Shown here: one piece after another, positions 44,662 through 54,720 of the stretch
Position numbering within the stretch: the stretch's first letter is position 1
How the letters are laid out: the number at the start of each line of letters is the position of its first letter
Assembly (NCBI GenBank): GCA_000508865.1
Contig: BAHP02000013.1
Location: 1-57,889 of the forward strand
Length of the DNA stretch: 57,889 nucleotides
From: Clostridiales bacterium VE202-01
GTDB lineage: Bacteria; Bacillota_I; Bacilli_A; Erysipelotrichales; Coprobacillaceae
Direction: 5' to 3'
Notes under the pieces: generated by a model
Database searches by the model: none
Told to the model about the DNA's origin: nothing
Seen by the model: the letters and a program-made list of their open reading frames with translations, nothing else
Translations under genes and position numbers: made by a program

Positions 44662-47000
44662 AAGAAGAAATACTAGTATTTGATGGCGCAATGGGAACAC
44701 AATTGCAGGAAGCCGGATTAAAAGCCGGAGATATTCCTGAGTGTTTAAATATTACCGATCCTAAATTAATTCAACAGATTCATCTTAATTATTTAAATGC
44801 TGGAGCTGACTTTATTACTACTAATACTTTTGGCGCTAATCCCTTAAAAATGAAAGATGCTCCTTATCATTATGATGAAATGATCAAAGCAGCTATCGAT
44901 AATGCAATCATTGCTCGACAAAAAGCTAATCGTGAAAATGATAGTTATATCGTTTTAGATATTGGACCGATCGGTCAATTATTAGAACCGATGGGAACCT
45001 TAACTTTTGATGAAGCTTACGAAATCATTAAAAAGCAGGTTTTATTGGCAAAAGATAGAGTTGATGCGATCTTATTAGAAACAATGACTGATATTTATGA
45101 AGTCAAAGCAGGAGTTTTGGCTGTTAAGGAAAATAGTAATCTACCCGTCTTTGTTACTATGACATATGAAAGTAATTTAAGAACTTTATCAGGATGCGAT
45201 CCTATTACCATGGTAAATGTTTTAGAAGGCTTGAATGTTGATGTTTTAGGAGTAAATTGTTCTTTAGGACCAATTGAATTAACACCGATCATTAATGATA
45301 TTTTAAAAATCGCTACTGTCCCTGTAATGTTACAGCCCAATGCTGGATTGCCATGTTTAGTAGAGGGCAAAACTTGTTACAATATGGATGAAGAAACTTT
45401 TGTAACCGAAAGTATAAAACATGTTATCAACGGGGTTAGTATTATTGGCGGCTGTTGTGGAACGACACCAGCATTTATTGCGGCTTTGAAAAAAAATCTT
45501 CCTAATAAAAAAACAAAATTAACTCCTATCAACGCTACAAGAGTATCGAGTGGAACTAAAACAGTTGAATTTGATCATCATGTTGTAGTATGTGGTGAAA
45601 GATTGAATCCGACGGGAAAGAAAAAATTGAAATTAGCATTAAAAGAAGAGCGTTATGACGAATTGATCGTTGAAGCAATCAAACAAGAACAAGCTGGAGC
45701 CCACGTCCTTGATGTCAATGTTGGTTTACCAGGAATTGATGAAGTAAAGACGATGAAACGTGTAATTAAATTATTACAAGAAGTTATTTCTTTACCGTTA
45801 CAGATCGATAGCAGTAATTTTGAAGCAATCGAACAAGCTTGTCGTTATTATAACGGTAAACCATTAATTAATTCTGTTAATGGAAAAGATGAAACGATGG
45901 ATGCTGTTTTTCCCATTGTTAAAAAATACGGTGGTGTCGTAATTGGTTTAACACTTGATGAAAACGGGATTCCGCCACTTGCTAAAGACCGCTTTGAAAT
46001 CGCCAAGAAAATCGTAAAAAAAGCTGAAAGTTATGGTATTTCAAGAGATAATATCGTTATTGACTGTTTAGTTCTAACAGCTTCTGCCCAACAAAAAGAA
46101 GTCATGGAAACTATCAAAGCTGTTTCGATGGTTAAACAATTAGGAGTACATACTGTCCTAGGAGTTAGTAATGTCTCTTTTGGTTTACCAAATCGTCCCT
46201 TATTAAATAAAACTTTCTTAGCTATGGCATTATCTGCCGGCCTTGATCTACCAATCATCAATCCTCTAGATGCCCAGCTTATGGCGACGATCGATGCTTT
46301 TAATGTATTATATAATTATGACCATGATGCTTCTGTTTATATTGAACATCAGTCAAATCAAGAAACTGTAGTAAAAAAAGAAACCGCAAACTTTAGTTTA
46401 AATGACATTGTCCTACATGGTTTAAAAGATGAAGCAGCAAATACTACTAAAAAATTACTTGAAACAACACCAGGCTTAGAAATCATCAATAATATATTGA
46501 TCCCAGCTTTAGATACTGTTGGTAAACAATATGAAAAAAATATTATTTTCTTACCGCAACTGATTCAATCTGCAGAAACTGCAAAAATAGCTTTTAGTAC
46601 TATTAAAGAGACTTTTAAAGAAACAACAGCTACCAAAGGTCCAATTATTATGGCAACTGTCCATGGTGATATTCATGATATTGGTAAAAATATCGTTAAA
46701 GTTGTTCTTGAAAGCTATGGCTATAAAGCAATCGATCTAGGTAAAGATGTTCCTCCAGAAACTGTTGTTGAAGCCTTTTATAAGCATCATCCTAAAGCAA
46801 TTGGTCTAAGTGCCTTGATGACAACAACCGTTATTTCGATGGAAAAAACAATTGCCATGTTAAAAGAAATTGATGATATGTGTCCTATTTTTGTTGGTGG
46901 GGCGGTTTTAACAGCTGATTTTGCTAAAGAAATCAATGCTGACTATTATTCTAAAGATGCAATGGAAGCAGTAGAACTAATGAATCAAATCATAGACTAA
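44643..47000 (+). CDS. metH: Cobalamin-dependent methionine synthase, without activation domain
   Basis: 785 residues: homocysteine-binding domain with the zinc Cys residues VNCSLGP and GGCCGTTP (residues 1-290), folate-binding pterin domain (GERLNPTG at about 320, LDVNVGLPG), B12 cap helices, and a cobalamin domain with VHGDIHDIGKNIV (the His is the lower ligand), GLSALMTT and VGGAVLT. Length fits a three-module enzyme lacking the fourth module, which is supplied by the gene before it. Converts homocysteine to methionine; needs imported or salvaged B12, as no cobalamin genes are visible. Confidence 0.96.
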   Translation: MLQKRLKEEILVFDGAMGTQLQEAGLKAGDIPECLNITDPKLIQQIHLNYLNAGADFITTNTFGANPLKMKDAPYHYDEMIKAAIDNAIIARQKANRENDSYIVLDIGPIGQLLEPMGTLTFDEAYEIIKKQVLLAKDRVDAILLETMTDIYEVKAGVLAVKENSNLPVFVTMTYESNLRTLSGCDPITMVNVLEGLNVDVLGVNCSLGPIELTPIINDILKIATVPVMLQPNAGLPCLVEGKTCYNMDEETFVTESIKHVINGVSIIGGCCGTTPAFIAALKKNLPNKKTKLTPINATRVSSGTKTVEFDHHVVVCGERLNPTGKKKLKLALKEERYDELIVEAIKQEQAGAHVLDVNVGLPGIDEVKTMKRVIKLLQEVISLPLQIDSSNFEAIEQACRYYNGKPLINSVNGKDETMDAVFPIVKKYGGVVIGLTLDENGIPPLAKDRFEIAKKIVKKAESYGISRDNIVIDCLVLTASAQQKEVMETIKAVSMVKQLGVHTVLGVSNVSFGLPNRPLLNKTFLAMALSAGLDLPIINPLDAQLMATIDAFNVLYNYDHDASVYIEHQSNQETVVKKETANFSLNDIVLHGLKDEAANTTKKLLETTPGLEIINNILIPALDTVGKQYEKNIIFLPQLIQSAETAKIAFSTIKETFKETTATKGPIIMATVHGDIHDIGKNIVKVVLESYGYKAIDLGKDVPPETVVEAFYKHHPKAIGLSALMTTTVISMEKTIAMLKEIDDMCPIFVGGAVLTADFAKEINADYYSKDAMEAVELMNQIID

Positions 47001-47043
47001 AAAGATCAGCAGCAAAAAGATAAGTTCTTACTTGCTTATAAGT

Positions 47044-47090
47044 AAAACAGATATGTTAAGCAGCACAAGATATTGTGCTGTTTTCCTTTG
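47044..47090 (+). repeat. Repeat copy A (inverted partner at 49181-49223)
   Basis: AAAACAGATATGTTA followed by the CAGCACAA hairpin and CCTTT. The other copy, on the minus strand at 49181-49223, matches over about 42 of 47 bases. Together they bracket a 2.1-kb stretch with a dead GNAT gene, a VanZ-like gene and an IS fragment. Confidence 0.7.
47061..47084 (+). terminator. metH operon terminator
   Basis: CAGCACAA/TTGTGCTG hairpin followed by TTTT. The same hairpin with its 5' flank recurs inverted at 49181-49223. Confidence 0.75.
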
Positions 47091-47252
47091 AATTTATATT
47101 TATGGATAATATTTTTATGAATAACGATCCATGTTAAGTATAATGAAATCACTTTGAATGAAAAAATCTTTGGTGAAAAGTAAGCGTCAAATAGCTTACA
47201 ATATTCTAAACTTTATTTTTAATATAAATTAAACATATCCTGACTAAAGTCT

Positions 47253-47274
47253 ATATTCATACAAGTATGAATAT
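47253..47274. promoter_or_regulatory. Operator-like perfect palindrome in the gap 47085-47475
   Basis: ATATTCATAC/GTATGAATAT with a two-base centre, the shape of an ArsR/SmtB- or MerR-type operator, but no matching regulator or gene follows. A second inverted repeat, AAAAAAGGC/GCCTTTTTT, lies at 47283-47323. The remainder of this 390-base gap is featureless AT-rich sequence. Confidence 0.35.
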
Positions 47275-47475
47275 CAATAAAGAAAAAAGGCAATTAATTA
47301 TGAGGGAAATCATCGCCTTTTTTGCTTTATTCAATTATAGATGAAATCAGATAAAGAGAAAACGCATACGTTATTACAGAATTGACTTTTTCAGCACTTA
47401 CGCTTGTGCTACCTGTAGTGCTAATGTATAATTACATTCAAATACACCAACAACTCAGAATTGATGGAGCAGAAA

Positions 47476-48063
47476 ATGAATACACCAACACTTGAAACGG
47501 AACGACTGATATTAAGAAAATTTATAGAAAATGATATAGAAGCAATGTATAGAATTTACAGCGACAAAGAAGTCAATAAATTTCTGCCATGATTTCCATT
47601 AGAAAGCCTTGAAGAAACTCGACTATTTTTTAAAGAGAGATATGCGTCAAAATATGCACAGCCACAGGCATATGCCTATGCTGTTTGCTTGAAAAAAGAT
47701 AACATTCCTATTGGTTATATAAATGTAGATATGGAAGAACACCATGATTTTGGCTATGGACTACGAAAAGAATTCTGGCATCAGGGTATTATAACAGAAG
47801 CTGGGAAAGCAGTGGTTGCACAAGTGAAAAAAGATGGGATTCCTTATATCACAGCAACCCATGATCGCAACAACCCTCGAAGCGGGAACGTGATGAAAAA
47901 TATCGGAATGAAGTATCAATATTCGTATGAGGAACAATGGCAACCTAAAGATATATTAGTCACTTTTCGTATGTACCAATTAAACTTTGACGAACAAAAA
48001 GATAGGGTTTATATGAAATACTGGAACAACTCAAATGTCCATTTTATAGAAGTGAATATGTAA
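47476..48063 (+). pseudogene. GNAT acetyltransferase gene with a premature TGA
   Basis: Begins MNTPTLETERLILRKFIEND, a RimJ/RimL-type GNAT start, and is interrupted at codon 39 by TGA (47590-47592) where KFLPWFPLES would be expected; TGG to TGA is a single change. It then continues in frame for 156 residues with YGLRKEFWHQGIITEAGKAV (acetyl-CoA loop) and THDRNNPRSGNVMKNIGMKY, to a normal end at 48063. Apart from that stop it is complete (about 195 residues). Either a recent nonsense mutation or a sequence error. Confidence 0.75.
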
Positions 48064-48200
48064 CTTCTCGTTTGTCAGTCTAATTGATCGTCTACAAGAA
48101 TATCAAGTATCGGATTGTGTCAGTCATAATCTAGATCCATATCTAAGAGTTGCGTAAACTTAAATAGTTGATAGACTTTTTTCTCCTTATTTAGTTTCAT

Positions 48201-48638
48201 TTATGCTCTATTGTTCGATAAATTAGTAAAAAGAAAACCAAATATTATTTTATGGATATGATATCCTATTAATCCTCCAATTAAATAGTATATTATATCT
48301 GTTATGTCAAAATAACCATATAAAATTAATAAGTGAAATAATTCTTTTGATAATCCAATCAATAATATTATTTTCGCAGCTTTAATTTGTCTTTGTTCTG
48401 GTGCAAAGAGCATATAACCAACAGGAATAAATAGACATAGCTTAAAAACAATATTTTTTAAAATAATTGCTGGCATTACAGTATAATCAAAATAGAAAGG
48501 AATTATATTTATACACCTAATTAATTTTTCAAAATAAGATGGATAGCCGTTGACATGAGCAATTGATCCTTTCAATAATGGGTAAAGAAAGATAAATACT
48601 AAATAAATAGTGAAAATGATAGTTGTTTTTTTCTTCAT
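48201..48638 (-). CDS. VanZ-like membrane protein
   Basis: 145 residues, four membrane helices, with the VanZ pattern: FTIYLVFIFLYPLLKG, CINIIPFYFD, LKNIVFKLCLFIPVGYMLF and IGLSKELFHLLIL then DITDIIYYLIGGLIGY. VanZ homologues give low-level teicoplanin resistance in enterococci; most chromosomal copies have unknown roles. GGAGGAATTT precedes the ATG at 48638. A GC-rich hairpin (GTCCG/CGGAC, about 48655-48675) lies in its leader. Confidence 0.8.
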   Translation of the reverse strand: MKKKTTIIFTIYLVFIFLYPLLKGSIAHVNGYPSYFEKLIRCINIIPFYFDYTVMPAIILKNIVFKLCLFIPVGYMLFAPEQRQIKAAKIILLIGLSKELFHLLILYGYFDITDIIYYLIGGLIGYHIHKIIFGFLFTNLSNNRA

Positions 48639-48969
48639 AAATTCCTCCATTTCCGTCCGCCTTCGTCGGTCGGACACAAACATATGATCAAAGCTTCAAT
48701 TTACTATTAATCTAAACAAATTTAGAATATTACTACGAGATTTATTTTTATCATAAGTAATACCCTCACTTTCTTTATTTTCTTCGATTAATAACAAATT
48801 TTATTTTCACACTTAATCCTCAAGATAATTTTATTTAATAATCCCTTCCATTTATTTTATTATACTATATAAATATTAAATTTGTAAATTTATAAAGATA
48901 AAAAAGTTAATTTATAAAATTCAATTATAATAATAATCAATGTATACTATAAACCTAATATTTTTAAAT

Positions 48970-49223
48970 TGGAGAAAAAGTTGCTTTAAGAATGAATTAA
49001 AAAGCTTGTTGAAACTAATGACAAAAAAGAGCTGCTACTAAAAACTAGAACTGTCAATAGACTGATTCAAAAATACTATCAATATGGTAAGGCTGGTTTT
49101 ATCCATGGTAATCGTAGAAAATCTCCATCTACTACTGTTTCTCTTGATAAAAGCATTTGATGGTGAGGTTAAAGAAACCAAAAAAACAGCACAATTTCTT
49201 GTGCTCTCTAACATATCTGTTTT
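48970..49223 (+). mobile_element. Truncated IS transposase (IS1202-like), N-terminal fragment plus end
   Basis: From about 49002 the plus strand reads KLVETNDKKELLLKTRTVNR, LIQKYYQYGKAGFIHGNRRK and SPSTTVSLDKSI, then stops (49161). The RTVNRLI...GKAGFIHGNR pattern is the helix-turn-helix start of IS1202/integrase-core transposases, normally over 400 residues. The catalytic core is deleted and the sequence passes straight into the repeat at 49181-49223, probably the element's other end. The start codon region is also frameshifted. The adjoining gap 48684-48969 is AT-rich without a gene. Confidence 0.6.
49181..49223 (-). repeat. Repeat copy B (inverted partner of 47044-47090)
   Basis: On the minus strand AAAACAGATATGTTA then AGAGCACAAGAAATTGTGCT and a T7 run. 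See copy A. Confidence 0.7.
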
Positions 49224-49269
49224 GCCATAAGAAAGTAAAACTACATACACTCATATTTCTTTTTTCTTA

Positions 49270-49312
49270 AATAAAAACAGATAGTTATCTTTAATTAGAT
49301 TTCTATCTGTTT
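49270..49312 (-). terminator. Terminator of the DUF4132 operon
   Basis: AAACAGATAG/CTATCTGTTT hairpin (49275-49284 with 49303-49312) followed by T-rich sequence on the minus strand. Confidence 0.75.
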
Positions 49313-49343
49313 CTACAATCTTAAATTGATGACATTAAAATTA

Positions 49344-52300
49344 CTAGGAATTCTCTTTTCTTGTTTGAATCTGTTGTAAAATTGAAGGATCCTTGATCTT
49401 ATCATCTTGAGCAAATAAAACAACTTCAGAAATGATTTGCGCCGTTTTAGGATCTTCATCTAAAAATGGTAAATAAACTTTGCCACGTTTTCCACTCCAC
49501 ACAGAAATAATTCTAATTACTGCTCCACCATCTTGATGAACTATTCCACTCCCTAAATGAACACTATAATTATTTAATCTTCCTTGAATGCATGCAAAAT
49601 GATCTTTAATTTCAACATTATTTAATTTCATTAATTGAGATGTATACTCAACAATTGTTTTTCGCAATTCCATTGTAGAAAATGATGTGATTGGATCAAC
49701 ACCACCAACATAGGCAGTACTTACAGCTAAATCAACATCTCGCATCGTTTCCGAAAAAACAATATCATCGATATCACAAATCTTCATTGGCTGATTATTT
49801 TTCTTGTCATAAAATTGAATATAATCGATACATGGTGCTTCAATATCACTAGGTGAAAACCAGTCAGCTTGAGCAAAAAGATTTACAATCAGCTGATCTT
49901 GATAATATATTTTTTCTAAACCATTTTCATAGCTTACATTCCACTTTCTTGATTTTAATGCAGCCGCTGCTTTTTTAGGCTGAATTTGATATCCTGTATA
50001 ACGTTTAGATGATGATTGATCTTTTTCATCATCCAATTTGAGATAAAGTTCTCTAAAAACCTGTTTAAAAGGCTGAATGATTTGCTGTTTATAAATATAC
50101 GTTTGATATTCATGCCAGCACTGACGTTTATATAGATCATAAGGATGAATGATGCGCACATAGTTACCTAATTTTTCACGATGAGCGATTCCTTTTAAAT
50201 ATCCTTGATCATAAAAACCTAAATTTTCATCAGAAATCAAAACAAGTTTAGAAAGCATTGGTGCTACGATTGGATTATTCATGATCGTATGAATTTCATC
50301 AATCATGAAAACAGTTCGATCTTCCATAGCCTGTTCTAACATTTTTCTCGAACGCTGATATTGTTCGTTCCATTTTTTATGAATATCTTTAATTTCTAGT
50401 ACATAACTATTATTTTTTAATTTAGCTGGAATAGATTTCTGTTTTCGTTTATTTTTTAAAACTTTTATTTCATTATGTCCCTGATCATCTATTTCGATCC
50501 ACAATTGAATTTCATCAACCTGGTGTGGTTGTAAGACATATTCATATTTTTTAACTATTTCAGTTTCCATCATCCAAGATAATCTTGTAGCTGTTTCAAA
50601 GCGTGAATTCTTAGCCAAATTCATCAAAGCAATTTCACAAGCTCTTTTTTCACTAGCTTGTCTTTGCGCCCCAAATTGTTTGGATTCTTTTAAAAACTGC
50701 TGAATCGCTAAATAACGTTCAAGTAGATCTTGATCATCCTTTAATGGATAAATACAGTAAGCATTTAAAGCATCTTTATTTCGTTTTTGGCGCATTTGTA
50801 GATATAATGTCTCTAAATCTATTTTCTTTAAACAAGCATCTGCATATTTACGAGCTCGACTATGAAAAGAATTTTCACATAAATATTTTGCCGCCCGATA
50901 CAACATTTGAAATCTTTTTTCGCCCAAAAGCTGATAGACATTTTGGCACCATTCCATATCAAATGCCCCATCATTTAAATCTTGAGGATCTATTTGCGTG
51001 TAATGAGCAATCTGCGCTTTCTTTTGTTGATAATCATATTGTTTCATATGAGCAATAAAATAATAACAGGCTTCTTTAAAACCTTCCCAATTTAAAACTC
51101 GATTAATAAAATCGATCCATTGTGGAGCTAACATTGCCACTTCAACAAGTCTCTCTTCTTTAAAATTTTCGTTTTTTAAAGTTTGGGGATCATCACTTGA
51201 TAAAGGGTAACAATGACGGATCAAATCAGTAAAAACAACGTTTCGATCATCACCATAGCGTTGCCTTTTTAATGTCTCATGTTCTAAAACATGCAGGGCA
51301 TCAATAAGATATTTAACCCCGTTAACAACATATAGATTTTCAACATAAGACGTAACAGCTGTTTTTTCGTTTAATCTTGTTTTTTCCATCGAAATTAAAT
51401 GATCAGCTATCAAATCAAGTTCTTTTCTTAAATAAGCAAAAACTTCAATATCATTATTCAACCTATTATGATGATAGCATTCTAAATTTAACTGTGGTTT
51501 TTTCCAAACTCCTGTTCCTTCAAAATAAGCATCTCGATAAGCAGCAAAAAGCTGATGCTGATCATTTGTATATCTACTACTATTATTATGACTATCAAGA
51601 ATACATTCATAAAAAGCTTCTTGGCTAATAATTCCTAACAAAGCAGCTCGAGCTAAAATCATTGGTGAAATAGTAAATTTATGTTGTGTATCCCGTTGAC
51701 ACTTTAGATTAAAATTTTCATAACAGTGCATCATCATCGGAAAATATTCTTGGAACTGTTGATCATTAGCGTTTTCTAAATGCAATTGAGCAATTAAAAA
51801 GAAAAATATGTTACTTAGGCTCACAATTTCATATTGGTTATTATAAATTCTTCTTTTGTATTGATAATATTTACAATGCTTATTGATAACTTCTAAAAGC
51901 ATAAAAGCTTTATCACGATAATTACTTGTATTTTCATATTCATAAAAATAGTAAGAAATTAATTTTGTAATATGCTGATAGTATTGTAATGATTCGATAT
52001 CCTTTTGATAAAGAGTAAATAATGGTGTTTCTAAATTAAGAATCTTATCAAATTCAATTCCTTCTAGTAATAAACGGAGTTCAAAAACAATATCACTATC
52101 TAATTGATCTTGTTGAAAATATTCATTCCACAACTCATTTAAAGGTAAAGCCTTTAATGAGTGTTCTTGATAATTAAGAGGATAAAAATACTCTGACTTT
52201 AATTGTCGATATTCATATCCATTATAATATTCATCATTTTGATGTAAAATAATTCTTTGATCCCATTTTTTTAAATATTCAAGAACTTGTTGTTTATTCC

Positions 52301-54124
52301 ATGGCAATAGTGTTGAAAAATCAATTTTTTCTTTTTTAATAATTAAACCTTTTTTGATTGTTTTTATTTTTGAATGATAAGGCAATAAATAAGACTGATA
52401 AGGACGATATAACCCAAATCCTTCATCTTTTCCCTGAATTTTCACTGCACTGATTTTAACATCCTGAAAATAGTGTGGCACCTTTTGCTGTAACTCAAGC
52501 GCTGCTTCTTGAATCATTTTATTTGCTGATTTAGATAAGCGTTGATAACTTTGCTGAATCTGCTCTTGATTCTGTTTTGCAAGAATATGAACGATATGTG
52601 CTCGTGCCTGAGCTTTTTTTGTTTTTAAACGGTTTTCAAGATCAATAATATCTTGACTAGAGAGATTTAATTTTATATATTCTTTTTCAATATAATTTGC
52701 TAGCTCACTATTATTAGAAATGATTTCTTTTAACATAAAAGTCTTTTTCTTGTTTTCATCTAATAATGGAAATCTTTCTTCCATAAATTGTTTTAATCTT
52801 TTATCATGAAGATTACTAGCAACATACGGTAAATATCTTTCAATAAATTCTATTTGCGGATTTGCTGCAATTATATCATAAAGATGATAACAAATACTTG
52901 ATTTATATAACGTTATTGAAAACCATTCAAATCCTCGTGACAAATAAGTTTCTTGACTTTTCATCGTTTTAGCAAAAGTTTCCATCTCATTAAAAATAAG
53001 TGCTAATTCATCATTTGTTAAAACTGCTTTTTGATAATCATAACGGCAACATTCACTAATAAAAAGAGCATGATCCATTGATCATGATGATAATCTTTTA
53101 AATAAGGCAGCAACGCATGCAAATAAGGACAATTCGTCAATTTTAAATAAATCAAAGCACAAGCAACAATATGACGCTTAGAACTCTTTAATAAAATTAG
53201 CGCTTCATCTATTGCCTGATTAACATCATAGACACCTTTACAATATAAAGCCAAATAAATATCTAAAGGATTTTCACTTTGTAATGCCTGAGATCGATTA
53301 TTTTCATTATGAAAATAATCTTGAAGATGCCAGAAAATATAACGAACATCTTTTTCTTTTACAATTTCATAACCTATCCCTATCCAGGTCAAAACACCTC
53401 TTTGAACTGATGAATATCTTAATAGATCATTTTGAGCAATTACATCGATCATCTTTAAAAAATAATCAAGATTATTTTCATCAACTGTTTCTATAACACT
53501 TTGCCTTAATCCCTCTTGTAATCTGGCCGCTAAAAAAAGCTGAGTTAATAAATCCTGTAGTTCTTGATGATGACTTTGTTCAATAGCAATAATCACGTTT
53601 CTTGTTAAAACAGCTGTATTATTATCGCTTGTTAAAACATCTTTACAGTATTGAATGACATCCTGATCATCACTTAACAAGCGTTCAGCAATAACACTCG
53701 AAAAATTCATCCAATTATCAAATTGACGATATCGACCATAAATCAGCTCTTTCATTGTCATATCCGTACCATAAAACACATAAAATGAACCAATTGCCCT
53801 AATTATCTTATTTTGATAATCAGAAAAATTCTTACTTCTAACATCCATCCTAATGAGTTGATCATTACATGTCCATTCGTGCATACATCTTAAATAATGA
53901 CATAATTTTTCATAATGTTTAGGGAGTAATCCTTTAAAATATTTTTGTTCTTTCAAAAAACTTTCAACATCATTTAAAATACGAACATCTTTAAAATAAA
54001 AACTATAAAAATAATCCTGCTGGACTTGTTTGATAAATTGTTTTTCTAAATGAGTGCAAAATACCGATAGTGTCTGATTATATTCTCTTAATTGCGCAAT
54101 TATATCTTTTCTCTCCACTACCAT
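49344..54124 (-). CDS. Giant DUF4132 (MolR/YehI-type) protein, about 1590 residues (frameshift at 53078)
   Basis: Reads from MVVERKDIIAQLREYNQTLS at 54124 (or the GTG at 54118, better spaced to GGGAGG and overlapping the upstream stop). The first frame ends near 53018; one extra A in CAA at 53078-53080 joins YLKDYHHDQ to MDHALFISECCRYDYQKAVL, and the frame runs on to 49344. The first 900 residues are helical repeats of HEAT/ARM style. The end is a clear DUF4132 domain: ATRLSWMMETEIVKKYEYVL, STAYVGGVDPITSFSTMELR, YSVHLGSGIVHQDGGAVIRI, VYLPFLDEDPKTAQIISEVV. DUF4132 is known from E. coli YehI/MolR and many Bacillus proteins (often with DUF5724); its biochemistry is unknown. Preceded by a small beta-grasp-like gene in the same operon. 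Confidence 0.8.
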
Positions 54125-54516
54125 AACCTCCCTGCTAACATGACAAAGCGAATAAAAACAATCTCATCGTTATCTTTAATTTGAATATGCTCATTAAGAT
54201 TTTCATATTCCTGTCCATTGATAAAGACTTTATAAAGTCCATCAGTAAAATCTTGAAACATGATTTCGATTAAATCATCTAAATCTTTTTTATCAGTATT
54301 GTATAGATTTGAAAAAGATATTTTTCCTAACTTAGCTAAATATTTGATATCTTTTTCAGTTAAAGTTTTTATCTGATTATTATAAAGATGATTGTATTCA
54401 TTATAGAATATCACTAACAATAATTCTTTTAATGTTGAAACACTTGGGATTTCAATTGTTTCTTTTCCTAAATCTTTTAAACTACTAGCTTTCTTTTTAA
54501 TAATATTTATTTTCAT
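54118..54516 (-). CDS. Small ubiquitin/ThiS-fold-like protein preceding the DUF4132 gene
   Basis: 132 residues from MKINIIKKKASSLKDLG (AGGAGAAAAGATT in front). The last 45 residues, GLYKVFINGQEYENLNEHIQ then IKDNDEIVFIRFVMLAGRLW, have the strand-turn-strand pattern of the MoaD/ThiS beta-grasp fold: a VNGxE hairpin, a DGDEIxF hairpin and a C-terminal AGG-like tail, here AGRLW, so the exposed di-glycine is missing as encoded. The N-terminal 85 residues are helical and unfamiliar. Its stop overlaps the next gene's start, so the two proteins are made together. The fold assignment is inference. Confidence 0.6.
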   Translation of the reverse strand: MKINIIKKKASSLKDLGKETIEIPSVSTLKELLLVIFYNEYNHLYNNQIKTLTEKDIKYLAKLGKISFSNLYNTDKKDLDDLIEIMFQDFTDGLYKVFINGQEYENLNEHIQIKDNDEIVFIRFVMLAGRLW

Positions 54517-54529
54517 AATCTTTTCTCCT

Positions 54530-54558
54530 ACTATAATCTTAACACTATAAAGCATCAA
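54530..54558 (-). promoter_or_regulatory. Promoter of the beta-grasp/DUF4132 operon
   Basis: TTGATG, 17-base spacer, TATAGT on the minus strand, 14 bases upstream of the start codon at 54516. Confidence 0.6.
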
Positions 54559-54720
54559 GAAAAAGAATTCTTTCATATACAATGAAATAATTTAATATTT
54601 TATACACTAAATTTAAATCAAATAACTCTTTTAGTTTCTATTATAAAAATTTTATTAAATAATAATTGTAATTAGAATAATAGTGCAAATTAAATCATAA
54701 CTGTAGTAGGAGGTGATTTT

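Noticed and set aside
49038-49250. 70-residue minus-strand ORF
   Set aside because: Antisense to the IS transposase fragment; no ribosome site and no family resemblance.
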